From: JAXHUH01 sp034211175
GTDB taxonomy: Bacteria; Actinomycetota; Acidimicrobiia; Acidimicrobiales; CAIXPF01
Direction of reading: 5' to 3'
DNA: 50,282 nucleotides
Assembly: GCA_034211175.1 (NCBI GenBank)
Contig: JAXHUH010000012.1
Span: forward strand, 1-50,282
Shown piece by piece: positions 1 to 8,136 of this stretch. A program made the position numbers and the translations under genes. The first letter of the stretch is position 1, and every line of letters begins with the position of its first letter. The notes below the pieces were generated by a model. The model had not been told where the DNA came from and made no database searches. It saw only the letters and a list, made by a program, of their open reading frames with translations.

Positions 1-1
1 C

Positions 2-469
2 AGCGCCGGCGACGGCATCGTGTCGGTCGTCGGTGCCGCCGGCGACCTCGTGGCGCTCGCCGAGCGCGACCTCGGCCGCGTCGCGGTCATCGACGTGGGC
101 ACGGACACCCGGATCGCCGAGGTTCCGCTCGGCGACGCCCTGCTCACCACCTGCTTCTCGCCTGACGGTCGCTTCCTCGCGGCGCGCCACTACCAGTCCG
201 GCGCTGTTGCGGCGTCGGCCGACGACACGGCGCCGGCGCTCAGCGAGCACGTCACCGTCACCGAGCTCGGCGGCACGCCGCCGGTCCGTCGCCGGTTCAC
301 GATCGCCGAGCCGGTCGGCGACATGACCTGGCTGTCGCCGACGCTGCTCGCGGTCGCGACGCCGACGTCGGTCGAGGTCATCGACGTCGACGAGCGCACC
401 CGGACACCGATCGCGCAGCTGGCCGGCGCCTCGTGGTGGCTGCTCGACGCCGACACCCCCGGCTGCTGA
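2..469 (+). CDS. C-terminal part of a two-cysteine beta-propeller-like protein (copy A, 5' truncated)
   Basis: The reading frame is open to the window edge, so the N-terminus lies outside. The visible part resembles the last third of the two genes that follow: a blade with GDLVALAE, then CFSPDG, then a VxDM-TWLSP-type blade, ending GASWWLLDADTPGC. The gene therefore ends in a Cys, and the only other visible Cys is in CFSPDG, 104 residues earlier. Alternating short hydrophobic strands with Asp/Gly turns suggest a WD40/TolB-like propeller. Function is unknown. By analogy with its complete neighbours it should be anchored by an N-terminal membrane helix with the propeller outside. A 72-bp gap separates it from the next paralogue. 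Confidence 0.75.
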   Translation, partial: SAGDGIVSVVGAAGDLVALAERDLGRVAVIDVGTDTRIAEVPLGDALLTTCFSPDGRFLAARHYQSGAVAASADDTAPALSEHVTVTELGGTPPVRRRFTIAEPVGDMTWLSPTLLAVATPTSVEVIDVDERTRTPIAQLAGASWWLLDADTPGC

Positions 470-541
470 GCACACCCGGCCGCCGAGCACGACAGGCGTC
501 GCCCACGGAGATGGCGACCATCGGCGATGATGATCAGGTGA

Positions 542-1861
542 GTGGCGAGCGACGAGACAACCGGCCGGACCGGGCGGCACCGACGTCGACGATCGCCTCC
601 GATGCCACGACCCGCTGAGGCGGTGCCGCGCTGGCGCCTGGCGGCCCTCGCCGCCGCGGCGGCGGTGGTCGTGGCGATGGCCGTCGTCGAAGGCCCCGAC
701 CGTGTTCCGACCGATACGGCTGCACCGACCGACACGAGTGCGGCGCCCGACACGACGCCGCCGGCAGACGCTCAGCGAGCAGGAGGGGCTCCGCCCGGGC
801 CGAGCCCGGGCGAGTCGCCCGCCGCCGCCCCGCCGGTCGACGGGCCCGACGGCACCGGCCCCGACGGATCCACCGACACCGCCATCGACGTCGAGGCCGG
901 GTTCCCGGCGGTGCGCCTCCTCGCCGGCGCCGACCGCCTCGACGGCCGGGTGGCGTTGGCGCCGTGGCCGTTCGGCGGCGAGGAGCCGATGTGGGTCATC
1001 GCCGACGGCCGCGCCGTCGGACGGTTCGACGTGCCGACCGTGCCCGGCGACTGGCCGTACCCGTTGCTCTTCGCGGGCGACGGTGTCGCGTTCACCAGCG
1101 ACGCCCGGGCCGTGCGCATGGCGGCCGACGCCACCGGGGTCGAGCCCCTCGTCACCGAGGCGGCCGTGCGCTACCTGGTCGCGGGCCGCGACCCCGGCGA
1201 CGTCCTCGCCGTGCACTCGGGCGAGACCGGCATCTCGGCGTTCACCCCGATCATCGACGGCGCCGTCGGCGAACGGGTCCCGGTCGAGGGGCTCCGCTGG
1301 ATCGACGCCGGCGTCGCCGACGGGCTCGTCGGGCGGCTCACCGAGCCGACCCGGGGGTCCGACCTGGCCTACTGGCGACCGGGCGGCGACCCGGTCGTGC
1401 TCGACGTGGTGCGAGGACGGCGCCCGGTCGTCCTCGCGGCCGGCGGCGACCTCCTCGCCGTGCGCGCCCGGGGCGGCGGCGCGCTGACCGTGCTCGACGT
1501 GCGGACCGGCGACGCCATCGCCTCGATCCCCGAGTCGACCGAGCCCGGGGTCGCGGTGCCGGTGACCAACCGGCCGCACCGTGCGTGCTTCTCCCCCGAC
1601 CGCCGCCGGCTCGCCTTCGTCGAGGACCAGCCGCCCGAGCGGGTCACGGTGATCGACCTCGACGACCCGACGGCCCGACGCCTGGAGTACCGGGTGCGGG
1701 GCCGCATCGACGACATCGTCTGGGCCTCCGACCGACAGCTCGTCGTCGCCGAGGACGACACGGTCAGCCTCGTCGACCTCGACACCGTCGACGTCGTCCC
1801 CGTCGCGGAGCTCCACGGCGCCCGGAGCTGGTGGATCGCGGCCGACGCCGCCTCCTGCTGA
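542..1861 (+). CDS. Membrane-anchored two-cysteine beta-propeller-like protein (copy B)
   Basis: The 439-residue product has an Arg-rich cytoplasmic N-terminus (to about residue 30), one membrane helix (31-49), and a Pro/Thr/Ala/Ser-rich linker (50-115) typical of extracytoplasmic spacers. A beta-strand-rich domain follows from FPAVRLL (121-127) to the end. MWVIADG (150-156) is identical to the motif in the distal copy at 34.7 kb. The whole protein contains exactly two Cys: C349 in CFSPD and the C-terminal residue C439. I infer an extracellular propeller closed or stabilised by a disulfide. No catalytic motif is recognisable. The GTG at 542 is the furthest upstream start; the ATG at 602 is an alternative that shortens the basic tail. 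No sigma factor is adjacent. Confidence 0.8.
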   Translation: MASDETTGRTGRHRRRRSPPMPRPAEAVPRWRLAALAAAAAVVVAMAVVEGPDRVPTDTAAPTDTSAAPDTTPPADAQRAGGAPPGPSPGESPAAAPPVDGPDGTGPDGSTDTAIDVEAGFPAVRLLAGADRLDGRVALAPWPFGGEEPMWVIADGRAVGRFDVPTVPGDWPYPLLFAGDGVAFTSDARAVRMAADATGVEPLVTEAAVRYLVAGRDPGDVLAVHSGETGISAFTPIIDGAVGERVPVEGLRWIDAGVADGLVGRLTEPTRGSDLAYWRPGGDPVVLDVVRGRRPVVLAAGGDLLAVRARGGGALTVLDVRTGDAIASIPESTEPGVAVPVTNRPHRACFSPDRRRLAFVEDQPPERVTVIDLDDPTARRLEYRVRGRIDDIVWASDRQLVVAEDDTVSLVDLDTVDVVPVAELHGARSWWIAADAASC

Positions 1862-1960
1862 GCCCCGTCGCGGCGCGTCCCGCCCCGGGATCGGTGATCG
1901 TGGGCCCCGACGCCGGCAACGGAGTCCTCGACCCGCCGGAGCGTCGCGGAGTCGGCGACG

Positions 1961-3229
1961 ATGGCATCGATGGCGTCGACCGAGGACGTCGGCCTCGCCG
2001 TGATCGGGGTCGACGACGGACCAGGCGAGCGGCCCCCCGCACGACCCGGACGGGCGCCCGGCCCCCGCGGGCTCGGCCCGCTCGGAGTGGTCCTGCTGCT
2101 GCTCGCCGGCATGGTGGCCATCACGCTGCTCGACGACCCCGGCGGCGACGCCCCGACCGGGCCGACCACGTCCACGACATCAACGGCCACGTCGGCCGAC
2201 GTGGCGCCGAACGGTTCGACCGACGGGACCGGAATCACCCCGACGCGTCGCTTCCCCGCCATCCGGTTGCTCGACACCGCGGCGATCAGCGGGCGGTTGG
2301 CGATCACGACCGAGTGGCGCACGCCGGGCGAGGTGTCGATCTGGATCGTCGACGGCCATCGGGTGACCGCCCGCCACGACGTGGTGGTGCACGGCGGGTG
2401 GCGCCATCAGCTGCTGTTCGCCGACGGGTCGGTCGTGTTCCCGGGCCTCGCCCCCTCGGCGGTCGACGGGGCGGCACAGGACGAACAGGTCGTCGCGGCC
2501 ATGGCGCCCGACGGCGGTCTCGAGGTGCTGCGCGGCACCGAACCGACCGACGAGCTGATCCCCGGTTCCCGGGTCGGCGAGGTGTGGACCGTGCGCTCGC
2601 AGCCGTCGGCGCCGCTCGTCGACGTGCGTCGGCTCGACGCGGCCGGCGCGGGCGTGGAGACGCTGCTCGACGGCGCCCGGGTCGTCTGGGCCGGCGTCGG
2701 TGACGGCATCCTCGCCTACGACGGGTCCGGCTCCGCCGACGGCTTCTCGCTGACCCACTGGTCACCGGCGCTCGGGCGGCGACCCATCACCGCCATCGCG
2801 GACCCCGGCACCTCCGTGCTCGACGCCGCCGGCGACCTCCTCGCGGTCTACGAGCCGGGTTGGCCGGGGGTGGTGGTCGTGGACGTCGTCGAGGACGCGC
2901 GCCTGGCCGAGCTGGCGATCAGCTTCCCGCTCCATGCCTGCCTCTCGCCCGACGGGACCCGGCTGGCGATCGCCGGCAGCCGGGGCCCCGACCACGTCGA
3001 CGTCCTCGACGTCACCGACCCTGGTGCCGTGCCGTTCAGCGTGCAGACCGACCGCGACATCGTCGACCTCACGTGGGCCGGGCCCGACCAGGTCATCGCG
3101 GTCACCAACCGCCAGGTGCTGTCGATCCGCCCCGATGGCACCGACCCCGACGGTGCCGGGCCGGTGGTCCTGGCCGAGCTGACCGGCGCCGAGGAGTGGC
3201 GCATCACCTCCGAGACCGCCCCCTGCTGA
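1961..3229 (+). CDS. Membrane-anchored two-cysteine beta-propeller-like protein (copy C)
   Basis: This 422-residue paralogue of copy B follows it after 99 bp. Its order is a short cytoplasmic tail, membrane helix (about 38-57), Thr/Ser/Asp linker (60-95), FPAIRLLD (98-105), IWIVDG (127-132), propeller strands, CLSPDG around C327, and a terminal Cys at 422. Those two Cys are the only ones in the protein, as in copy B. Overall identity to copy B is low while the landmark motifs are retained, so this is an old duplication rather than a recent one. The ATG at 1961 has CGGAG about 12 bases upstream; the in-frame ATG at 1970 is also possible. No enzyme motif is visible; a sensory or binding role is inference. 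Confidence 0.8.
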   Translation: MASMASTEDVGLAVIGVDDGPGERPPARPGRAPGPRGLGPLGVVLLLLAGMVAITLLDDPGGDAPTGPTTSTTSTATSADVAPNGSTDGTGITPTRRFPAIRLLDTAAISGRLAITTEWRTPGEVSIWIVDGHRVTARHDVVVHGGWRHQLLFADGSVVFPGLAPSAVDGAAQDEQVVAAMAPDGGLEVLRGTEPTDELIPGSRVGEVWTVRSQPSAPLVDVRRLDAAGAGVETLLDGARVVWAGVGDGILAYDGSGSADGFSLTHWSPALGRRPITAIADPGTSVLDAAGDLLAVYEPGWPGVVVVDVVEDARLAELAISFPLHACLSPDGTRLAIAGSRGPDHVDVLDVTDPGAVPFSVQTDRDIVDLTWAGPDQVIAVTNRQVLSIRPDGTDPDGAGPVVLAELTGAEEWRITSETAPC

Positions 3230-3261
3230 GCGCGCAGCCCAGGCGGCGCTGAGCGGATCGG

Positions 3262-3280
3262 CCCTTTACATCCGAAAGGG
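3262..3280. terminator. Hairpin after the propeller array
   Basis: CCCTTT (3262-3267), a 7-base loop and AAAGGG (3275-3280) form a perfect 6-bp stem 33 bases after the stop of copy C. There is no U-tract, so termination is only a guess; an operator upstream of the HTH gene is the alternative. Confidence 0.35.
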
Positions 3281-3411
3281 TCGCGTCGAGAGTGGGGGGT
3301 ACACGAGGGACGACGGGCACCCACACCAGGGCCGTGATCAGGAGACCGGGTCCTTGGATGGACGTGCACCGCCCCACGACCGCCGATCGCCACCCGGGGG
3401 AAGAGCTACCC

Positions 3412-3867
3412 GTGCCGGACTTCATGGCCACGCTGGACCTCGATGCTGACGCTCCTCTGACCGAAGACGACCTCATGAACGTGGCCGAGCGCGGCGGCTC
3501 TGCGACTGGCTTCCCGGGAACCCAACGGCTCTCCACCACGCTCACGGTGGTCGCGGACGACTTCATCGGGGCCACGCAGGTCGCGATCGAGGAGGTCACG
3601 TCGATCGTGCCCGGCGAGGTCGTCGCCATCGAGCTCGTCAGCGACGCAGAGGCAGACCGGCGCGACGACGAAGCATCCCGCCTCGCAGGGACGGCCGAGG
3701 CCGCGAGCATCCTCGGCGTCAGCAGGCAGCGTGTGTCGCAGTTGGCCAACACGCACCGAGACTTCCCGTCACCGTACGTACGCCTGCGCTCCGGTCCCGT
3801 CTGGGTTGCGTCGCATCTCCGCACCTGGAAGATGCGCTGGGATCGCGGGCGGTCAGCCATCGCGTAG
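3412..3867 (+). CDS. Helix-turn-helix DNA-binding protein with N-terminal alpha/beta domain
   Basis: The C-terminal part carries a small HTH of the AlpA/MerR-like type: AAEAASILGVSRQRVSQL-like residues, then a turn with FPSPYVRL and a WVASHLRTW segment typical of the wing/helix in these proteins. The first 80 residues (DLDADAPLTEDDL, then LSTTLTVVADD and EVVAIELVSD) look like the ferredoxin-like domain that precedes this HTH in a common actinobacterial family of unknown target. I chose GTG 3412 because GGGGGAAGA sits 7 bases upstream; an open frame extends to 3292 without a ribosome site, and ATG 3424 is an alternative. The gene stands alone. It may be an autoregulator or a nucleoid-type binding protein. 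Confidence 0.7.
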   Translation: MPDFMATLDLDADAPLTEDDLMNVAERGGSATGFPGTQRLSTTLTVVADDFIGATQVAIEEVTSIVPGEVVAIELVSDAEADRRDDEASRLAGTAEAASILGVSRQRVSQLANTHRDFPSPYVRLRSGPVWVASHLRTWKMRWDRGRSAIA

Positions 3868-4086
3868 GCGCTCGAGCCCCGAGCCGCCGTCCAACCGGTC
3901 CGAGTCGCCGGCGGCGTTGCGCCACACCAACGAGCGTGAGCCCGGACGCGGCGGGTGACCACTGTGACTGATTCCTCGTCGCAGGGACGGCCGTAGCAGC
4001 GCGGCGTGGTCCATCATCGGCACAGGCCCGGCCCACCCCCGCCCCCCGGGGTTCGCCGATCCGGCCGGGCGGCAGACGGAGGTCCC
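3868..4086. other. Intergenic region without recognised features
   Basis: These 219 bp precede the GH13 gene. I see the ribosome binding site GGAGG at 4078-4082 and no convincing promoter hexamers, repeats or small gene. Confidence 0.5.
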
Positions 4087-5694
4087 ATGAGCCAGACCGA
4101 CGCGCCCACGCCCGCCTGGTGGGAGCACGCCGTGATCTACCAGATCTACGTGCGCAGCTTCGCCGACGCGGACGGCGACGGGATCGGCGACCTCGCCGGC
4201 ATCCGCTCCCGGCTCCCCTACGTGGCCGACCTCGGCGTCGATGCGATCTGGCTCAACCCGTTCTACCCCTCGCCCCAGGCCGACGCCGGCTACGACGTCG
4301 CCAACTACCGCGACGTCGACCCCCGCTTCGGCACGCTCGCCGACGCCGACGCCCTCGTCGCCGAGGCCCACGAGCTCGGCCTGCGGGTCCTCGTCGATCT
4401 CGTGCCCAACCACACGTCCGACCAGCACCGCTGGTTCCAGGACGCGCTCGCGGCCGCGCCCGACAGCCCCGAGCGGGCCCGCTACATCTTCCGTCCCGGC
4501 CGCGGGCCCGACGGCGACCGGCCACCCAACGACTGGCGCAGCCAGTTCGGCGGCCCGGCCTGGACCCGCATCACCGAGGCCGACGGCACACCCGGCCCGT
4601 GGTACCTCCACCTGTTCGCCCGCGAGCAGCCCGACCTCGACTGGACGAACCCGGAGGTCCGCGCCGAGTTCCGCGACATCCTCCGGTTCTGGCTGGACCG
4701 GGGCGTCGACGGGTTCCGCATCGACGTCGCCCACGGTCTCGCCAAGGACCCGGCCATGCCCGACCTCGACGGCCGGGCCTTCTCGGGGATGGCCGAGGCC
4801 AACCACCCCCACTGGGACCGCGACGAGGTCCACGACGTCTACCGGGAGTGGCGGGAGGTGATCGACGCCTACGACGGCGACCGCACCTTCGTCGGCGAGG
4901 CGTGGGTCCAGAGCCCCGAGCGGCGGGCGCTCTACGTGCGCTCCGACGAGCTCCACACCGTGTTCAACTTCGGGTTCCTGCTCGCCCCGTGGGACGCGAA
5001 GGGCATGCGGGACGCCATCGACGAGAGCCTCGAGTCGTTCGGCGCGGTCGGCGCGCCGTCGACGTGGGTGCTGTCGAACCACGACGTCGTCCGCCACGTG
5101 ACCCGCTACGGCTGCGGCGAGATCGGCACCCGCCGGGCCCGCGCCGCGACGCTGCTGATGCTGGGCCTGCCCGGCGGCGCCTACGTCTACCAGGGCGAGG
5201 AGCTCGGCCTCGAGGAGGTCGTCGACCTGCCCGACGAGGTGCGGGAGGACCCGACGTTCCATCGCACCAACGGCGAGGAGAAGGGCCGCGACGGCTGCCG
5301 GGTGCCGATCCCGTGGTCGGGAGACGAGCAGCCCTTCGGCTTCGGGCCGGGCGGCTCGTGGCTGCCCCAGCCCGACCACTGGGCGGAGCTCACCGCTGCG
5401 CACGAGGCCGGCGACCCCGACTCGATGCTCGAGCTGTACCGGTCGGCGCTGCGCCTGCGGCGAGAGCTGCCGAAGGACCCCCACGTGCCGGCGCTCGAGT
5501 GGGTCGACACCGGCGACGAGGCGGTCCTCGCCTTCCGGCGGGGCTCGGGGTACGCATGCGTCGTCAACCTCGGCGACACGCCGGCCGCGGCCCCGGCCGC
5601 GATCGCCGCACTCGGCGATCCGGTGCTGGCCAGCACGCCGCTGGTCGACGGCCGGCTCCCGGCGGACGCCGCCGCCTGGTACCTGGCCCGCTGA
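4087..5694 (+). CDS. GH13 alpha-glucosidase (oligo-1,6-glucosidase/alpha-amylase family)
   Basis: The 535-residue cytoplasmic enzyme begins with WWEHAVIYQIYVRSF and has the four conserved GH13 regions: LVDLVPNHTSD; GFRIDVAHG with the nucleophile D213; FVGEAWV with the acid/base E271; and SNHDVVRH with the transition-state-stabilising D333. The length and the insert with NDWRSQFGG fit exo-acting alpha-glucosidases that release glucose from maltose, isomaltose or maltodextrins. Exact linkage preference cannot be read from sequence. There is no signal peptide. The ATG at 4087 has GGAGG at 4078-4082; an upstream in-frame start at 4006 lacks a site. No transporter or maltose regulator is adjacent, so it probably acts in general glycogen/maltodextrin metabolism. 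Confidence 0.9.
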   Translation: MSQTDAPTPAWWEHAVIYQIYVRSFADADGDGIGDLAGIRSRLPYVADLGVDAIWLNPFYPSPQADAGYDVANYRDVDPRFGTLADADALVAEAHELGLRVLVDLVPNHTSDQHRWFQDALAAAPDSPERARYIFRPGRGPDGDRPPNDWRSQFGGPAWTRITEADGTPGPWYLHLFAREQPDLDWTNPEVRAEFRDILRFWLDRGVDGFRIDVAHGLAKDPAMPDLDGRAFSGMAEANHPHWDRDEVHDVYREWREVIDAYDGDRTFVGEAWVQSPERRALYVRSDELHTVFNFGFLLAPWDAKGMRDAIDESLESFGAVGAPSTWVLSNHDVVRHVTRYGCGEIGTRRARAATLLMLGLPGGAYVYQGEELGLEEVVDLPDEVREDPTFHRTNGEEKGRDGCRVPIPWSGDEQPFGFGPGGSWLPQPDHWAELTAAHEAGDPDSMLELYRSALRLRRELPKDPHVPALEWVDTGDEAVLAFRRGSGYACVVNLGDTPAAAPAAIAALGDPVLASTPLVDGRLPADAAAWYLAR

Positions 5695-5769
5695 TCGCGG
5701 GCACCGACCGGCGACCTTCCCGACCGGGGCCGGGCGCGGCCACTACGGTCCCGATCGGGAGGTCGTGAC

Positions 5770-6348
5770 GTGACCTATCACTGGTTGAGGATCCGGGCCG
5801 ACGATCGTTCGTGGCAAGCGGCGTGGGAGGAGCTCGACACGGCGGCGCTGGCCCCGTTGTGGGGCGCGTTCCGGGGCCTGTTCGGGATCTCCACCTCGGA
5901 GCTGCTCGTCGTGTCCGGCACCGACGATCCCGAGAAGATGGTCGAGGCCATCGAGGACGCCGGGTTCGGCATCGTCGACGGCCTGCCCATGACCCCGACG
6001 GCGCGGCCCCGGGAGTTCGCCCCCGTCGACGAGGACGGGGTCTACGTGTTCCGGTTCTTCGACGTGGCGTCCGACGTCGTCGACGAGGTCGTGGAGCTGT
6101 CGACCGAGGCGTGGACCACCTTCGAGGACGACGACGCCTACGAGGCCGAGGTGCAGGGCCTGTTCCGCGAGGCCGAGCCGGAGGACGAGCGCGAGGTGAT
6201 GATGCTGGTCACCCGCTACGCCGACCTGGCGTCGTGGGAGACGTCGCGGACGCCGTCACCGGTGGCGATGGACCTGTTCCGCCGCCGCCACGAGCTCACC
6301 GCCGGCGCCATCGCCATCGCCACCCGCCCCATTCCCACACCGACCTGA
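5770..6348 (+). CDS. NIPSNAP-like (dimeric alpha/beta barrel) protein
   Basis: The 192-residue acidic protein shows two ferredoxin-like halves: an N-terminal YHWLRIRAD strand with a helix holding LWGAFRGLFG, and a C-terminal GVYVFRFFDV strand, a long acidic helix (STEAWTTFED), VMMLVTRYADLASWE and FRRRHELT. That arrangement is typical of NIPSNAP/dimeric alpha-beta-barrel proteins, whose bacterial members have no settled function. I see no catalytic signature. GTG 5770 has GGGAGG at 5758-5763, 6 bases upstream. It follows the GH13 gene by 75 bp in the same direction, so co-transcription is possible but not evident. Confidence 0.6.
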   Translation: MTYHWLRIRADDRSWQAAWEELDTAALAPLWGAFRGLFGISTSELLVVSGTDDPEKMVEAIEDAGFGIVDGLPMTPTARPREFAPVDEDGVYVFRFFDVASDVVDEVVELSTEAWTTFEDDDAYEAEVQGLFREAEPEDEREVMMLVTRYADLASWETSRTPSPVAMDLFRRRHELTAGAIAIATRPIPTPT

Positions 6349-6352
6349 CCCA

Positions 6353-6420
6353 CCCGATCTGGTGCGCGCAACCGACCCCATTTGGTGGCTCGAACGCGTA
6401 CCAGATCGGGATGCTGCGGG
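6353..6420. repeat. Long inverted repeat between convergent genes
   Basis: CCCGATCTGGT (6353-6363) and ACCAGATCGGG (6410-6420) are perfect 11-bp inverted arms around a 46-base spacer. The element fills the gap between the convergent NIPSNAP-like and nitroreductase genes. A bidirectional terminator or a cruciform/mobile remnant are both possible. Confidence 0.6.
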
Positions 6421-6421
6421 G

Positions 6422-6922
6422 TCAGGGGCGCCAGTGGTCGCGGTGGACGAGCTCGTCGAGCGGGACGCGGGCGCCGCGCAGGCGGTCGGCCGGCGGCGGC
6501 GCAGGGTGGCCGAGGGTGATGCCCATCGGGCCCTCGAGATCGTCAGGGACGCCGAGCACCTTCCGGATCACGTCCTGGTGGTGGAACGTGATCGCACACG
6601 ACGCCAGGCCGAGGGCGTTCGCCGCGACCATGGCGTTCTGGGCCATGCGCCCGATGTCGAACAGCCGCCCGCCGTCGACGGGGACGACGAACACGAGCAC
6701 CGCCGCGGCCCGGTCGATCCACGACGTGAAGTCGCCGGCGCCGGTGAGCTGGCCCCGGACGTCGGGGTCGGTGACGGCCACGATGCGGGTGAGCTGGCCG
6801 TTCTTCGCCGAGCCGGCCATCCGGGCGGCCTGGAGCACCCGGTCGAGTGCCGCCTCGTCGATCGGGTCGGGCCGGTAGTCACGGGTGTCGCGCTTGGTGA
6901 GGATCGCCTCGATCGCGTCCAT
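6422..6922 (-). CDS. Nitroreductase family protein
   Basis: The 166-residue protein begins MDAIEAILTKRDTRDYRPDPI, where the Arg-rich turn (KRDTRDY) is the FMN-phosphate-binding motif of nitroreductases. A central AQNAMVAANALGLASCAI helix and a C-terminal MGITLGHPA-PPP segment follow, both standard for the fold. It is expected to be a cytoplasmic homodimer using FMN and NAD(P)H; the physiological substrate (quinone, nitro or enone compound) is unknown. I preferred ATG 6922; the ATG at 6934 adds four residues. A small membrane-peptide gene lies upstream on the same strand. Confidence 0.85.
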   Translation of the reverse strand: MDAIEAILTKRDTRDYRPDPIDEAALDRVLQAARMAGSAKNGQLTRIVAVTDPDVRGQLTGAGDFTSWIDRAAAVLVFVVPVDGGRLFDIGRMAQNAMVAANALGLASCAITFHHQDVIRKVLGVPDDLEGPMGITLGHPAPPPADRLRGARVPLDELVHRDHWRP

Positions 6923-6983
6923 GGGCCACAGCATGGCCCATCGGGCTGATCCGTGTTCCGGTGTCCGCGCTTCGGTGGGATGC

Positions 6984-7157
6984 TCAGCCGCCTCCGCCGG
7001 GCTCGACGACCACCGGGGAGGAGCTCGGCGCTACCAGGCCGGCGCTGGAGCCGAGCGTGGCGGTGTCGGGGCCGAGCACGATCGCGAGCAAGCCGACCGC
7101 AACCGCGGCAGCGGCGGTGAGCGAGCGCCGGACGAACCGGCGCGGGGTCGGGACCAT
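6984..7157 (-). CDS. Small membrane or secreted peptide (57 aa)
   Basis: The short product has a basic start (VPTPRRFVRRS), one hydrophobic segment (about residues 13-28, AAAAVAVGLLAIVLG) and an outside tail rich in Ser, Val, Pro and ending in four Gly. It could be a single-pass membrane peptide or a cleaved secreted peptide. ATG 7157 is preceded by GGAG 8 bases upstream, which supports translation. No homologue is recognised. It lies between the SDR and nitroreductase genes on the same strand, with about 50 bp to the nitroreductase start. Confidence 0.5.
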   Translation of the reverse strand: MVPTPRRFVRRSLTAAAAVAVGLLAIVLGPDTATLGSSAGLVAPSSSPVVVEPGGGG

Positions 7158-7272
7158 GGAGGCAGCTCCGCTCTCGGGAAGGTGGTGCTGCCCGGGTGGC
7201 GCCCACCCGTTCGGCCTACCCGCTCTCCCCCGAACCGAACACCGGACCTTCGCACCGGCGCCGTGCCCGGCG

Positions 7273-8067
7273 TCACCAGGGCACCGGGCCGTCCTCGGCC
7301 AGGTAGGCACCGGTCGGGCCGTCGGGCGGGAGCGTGGCCAGACGGACCACGATCCGGGCGCCGTCGGTGCCGGTGCGCTCGATGCCCGGGAGCCCGGCGG
7401 TGAAGTCGGTGGCGCACGCGCCGGGGTCGGCGCCGTTGACCAGGATCCCGTCGGCCCGGAGGCCCTTGGCGTACTGGACCGTGAGCGCGTTGAGGGCGGT
7501 CTTCGACGGCGGGTAGGCCAGTGCCGCCGGCATCGCCGTGAAGTAGTGGTCGGGGTCGGACATCGTCGCCAGCGAGCCGACGCTGCTGGTGAGGTTCACG
7601 ATCCGAGGGGTCGCCGACCGCCGCAGCCACGGCAGCATCGCCGCGGTCACCGCGATCACCCCGAACACGTTGGTGTCGAACACCTCGCGGATCACGGCGA
7701 GGTCGGCGTCGACGCCGAGCGCGGCGGGCCCACCGGAGATGCCGGCGTTGTTGACGAGCACATCGAGCCGTCCGTGCCGCTCACCGATCTCGTCGGCGGC
7801 CGCGGCGATGGAGGCGCTGTCGGTGACGTCGAGCGCGACCGCCTCGGCCCGGTGGCCGTCGGCCCGCAAGGTCGCGGCGACGTCCTCGCCCGGTTCGAGG
7901 CGACGGGATCCGACGTGGACGGTGGCGCCGAGCGCGGCGAGCCCGGCGGCGATCTCGCGGCCGATGCCCCGGTTGGCGCCGGTGACGAGGGCGACGGCGG
8001 TCGTCGGGTCGAAACGCCCGCCCGGTGCGGTGTCGGCCGGGGTCGGGGACGTCGGGGTGTCGGTCAT
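7273..8067 (-). CDS. Short-chain dehydrogenase/reductase
   Basis: The 264-residue classical SDR has the nucleotide-binding motif TGANRGIG (29-36), DVTD (80-83), NNAG (106-109), catalytic Ser161 or Ser162, and Tyr185-x3-Lys189 (YPPSK). NADP preference is suggested by the Arg pair after the second strand (VGSRR). Substrate cannot be told. It is transcribed divergently from a LysR gene with a 69-bp shared promoter region, the usual layout for a LysR regulator and its target. The first 20 residues are a Pro/Thr-rich extension, so a start inside it cannot be excluded. Confidence 0.88.
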   Translation of the reverse strand: MTDTPTSPTPADTAPGGRFDPTTAVALVTGANRGIGREIAAGLAALGATVHVGSRRLEPGEDVAATLRADGHRAEAVALDVTDSASIAAAADEIGERHGRLDVLVNNAGISGGPAALGVDADLAVIREVFDTNVFGVIAVTAAMLPWLRRSATPRIVNLTSSVGSLATMSDPDHYFTAMPAALAYPPSKTALNALTVQYAKGLRADGILVNGADPGACATDFTAGLPGIERTGTDGARIVVRLATLPPDGPTGAYLAEDGPVPW

Positions 8068-8102
8068 GGCGGCAGGTGACCACGACCCGGCCCGTCGACC
8101 AA

Positions 8103-8130
8103 CGACCGATCGGGTACCGGTCGATATCGT
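8103..8130. promoter_or_regulatory. Shared SDR/LysR control region with inverted repeat
   Basis: CGACCG (8103-8108) and CGGTCG (8118-8123) are perfect 6-bp arms 9 bases apart, the size of a LysR box. TATCGT at 8125-8130 is a plausible -10 hexamer only 6 bases before the LysR ATG, which would make that transcript leaderless. Confidence 0.5.
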
Positions 8131-8136
8131 CCCGGT

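Noticed and set aside
964..2703. 579-residue Arg-rich frame across propeller copies B and C
   Set aside because: Out-of-frame shadow crossing two genes with clear landmark motifs.
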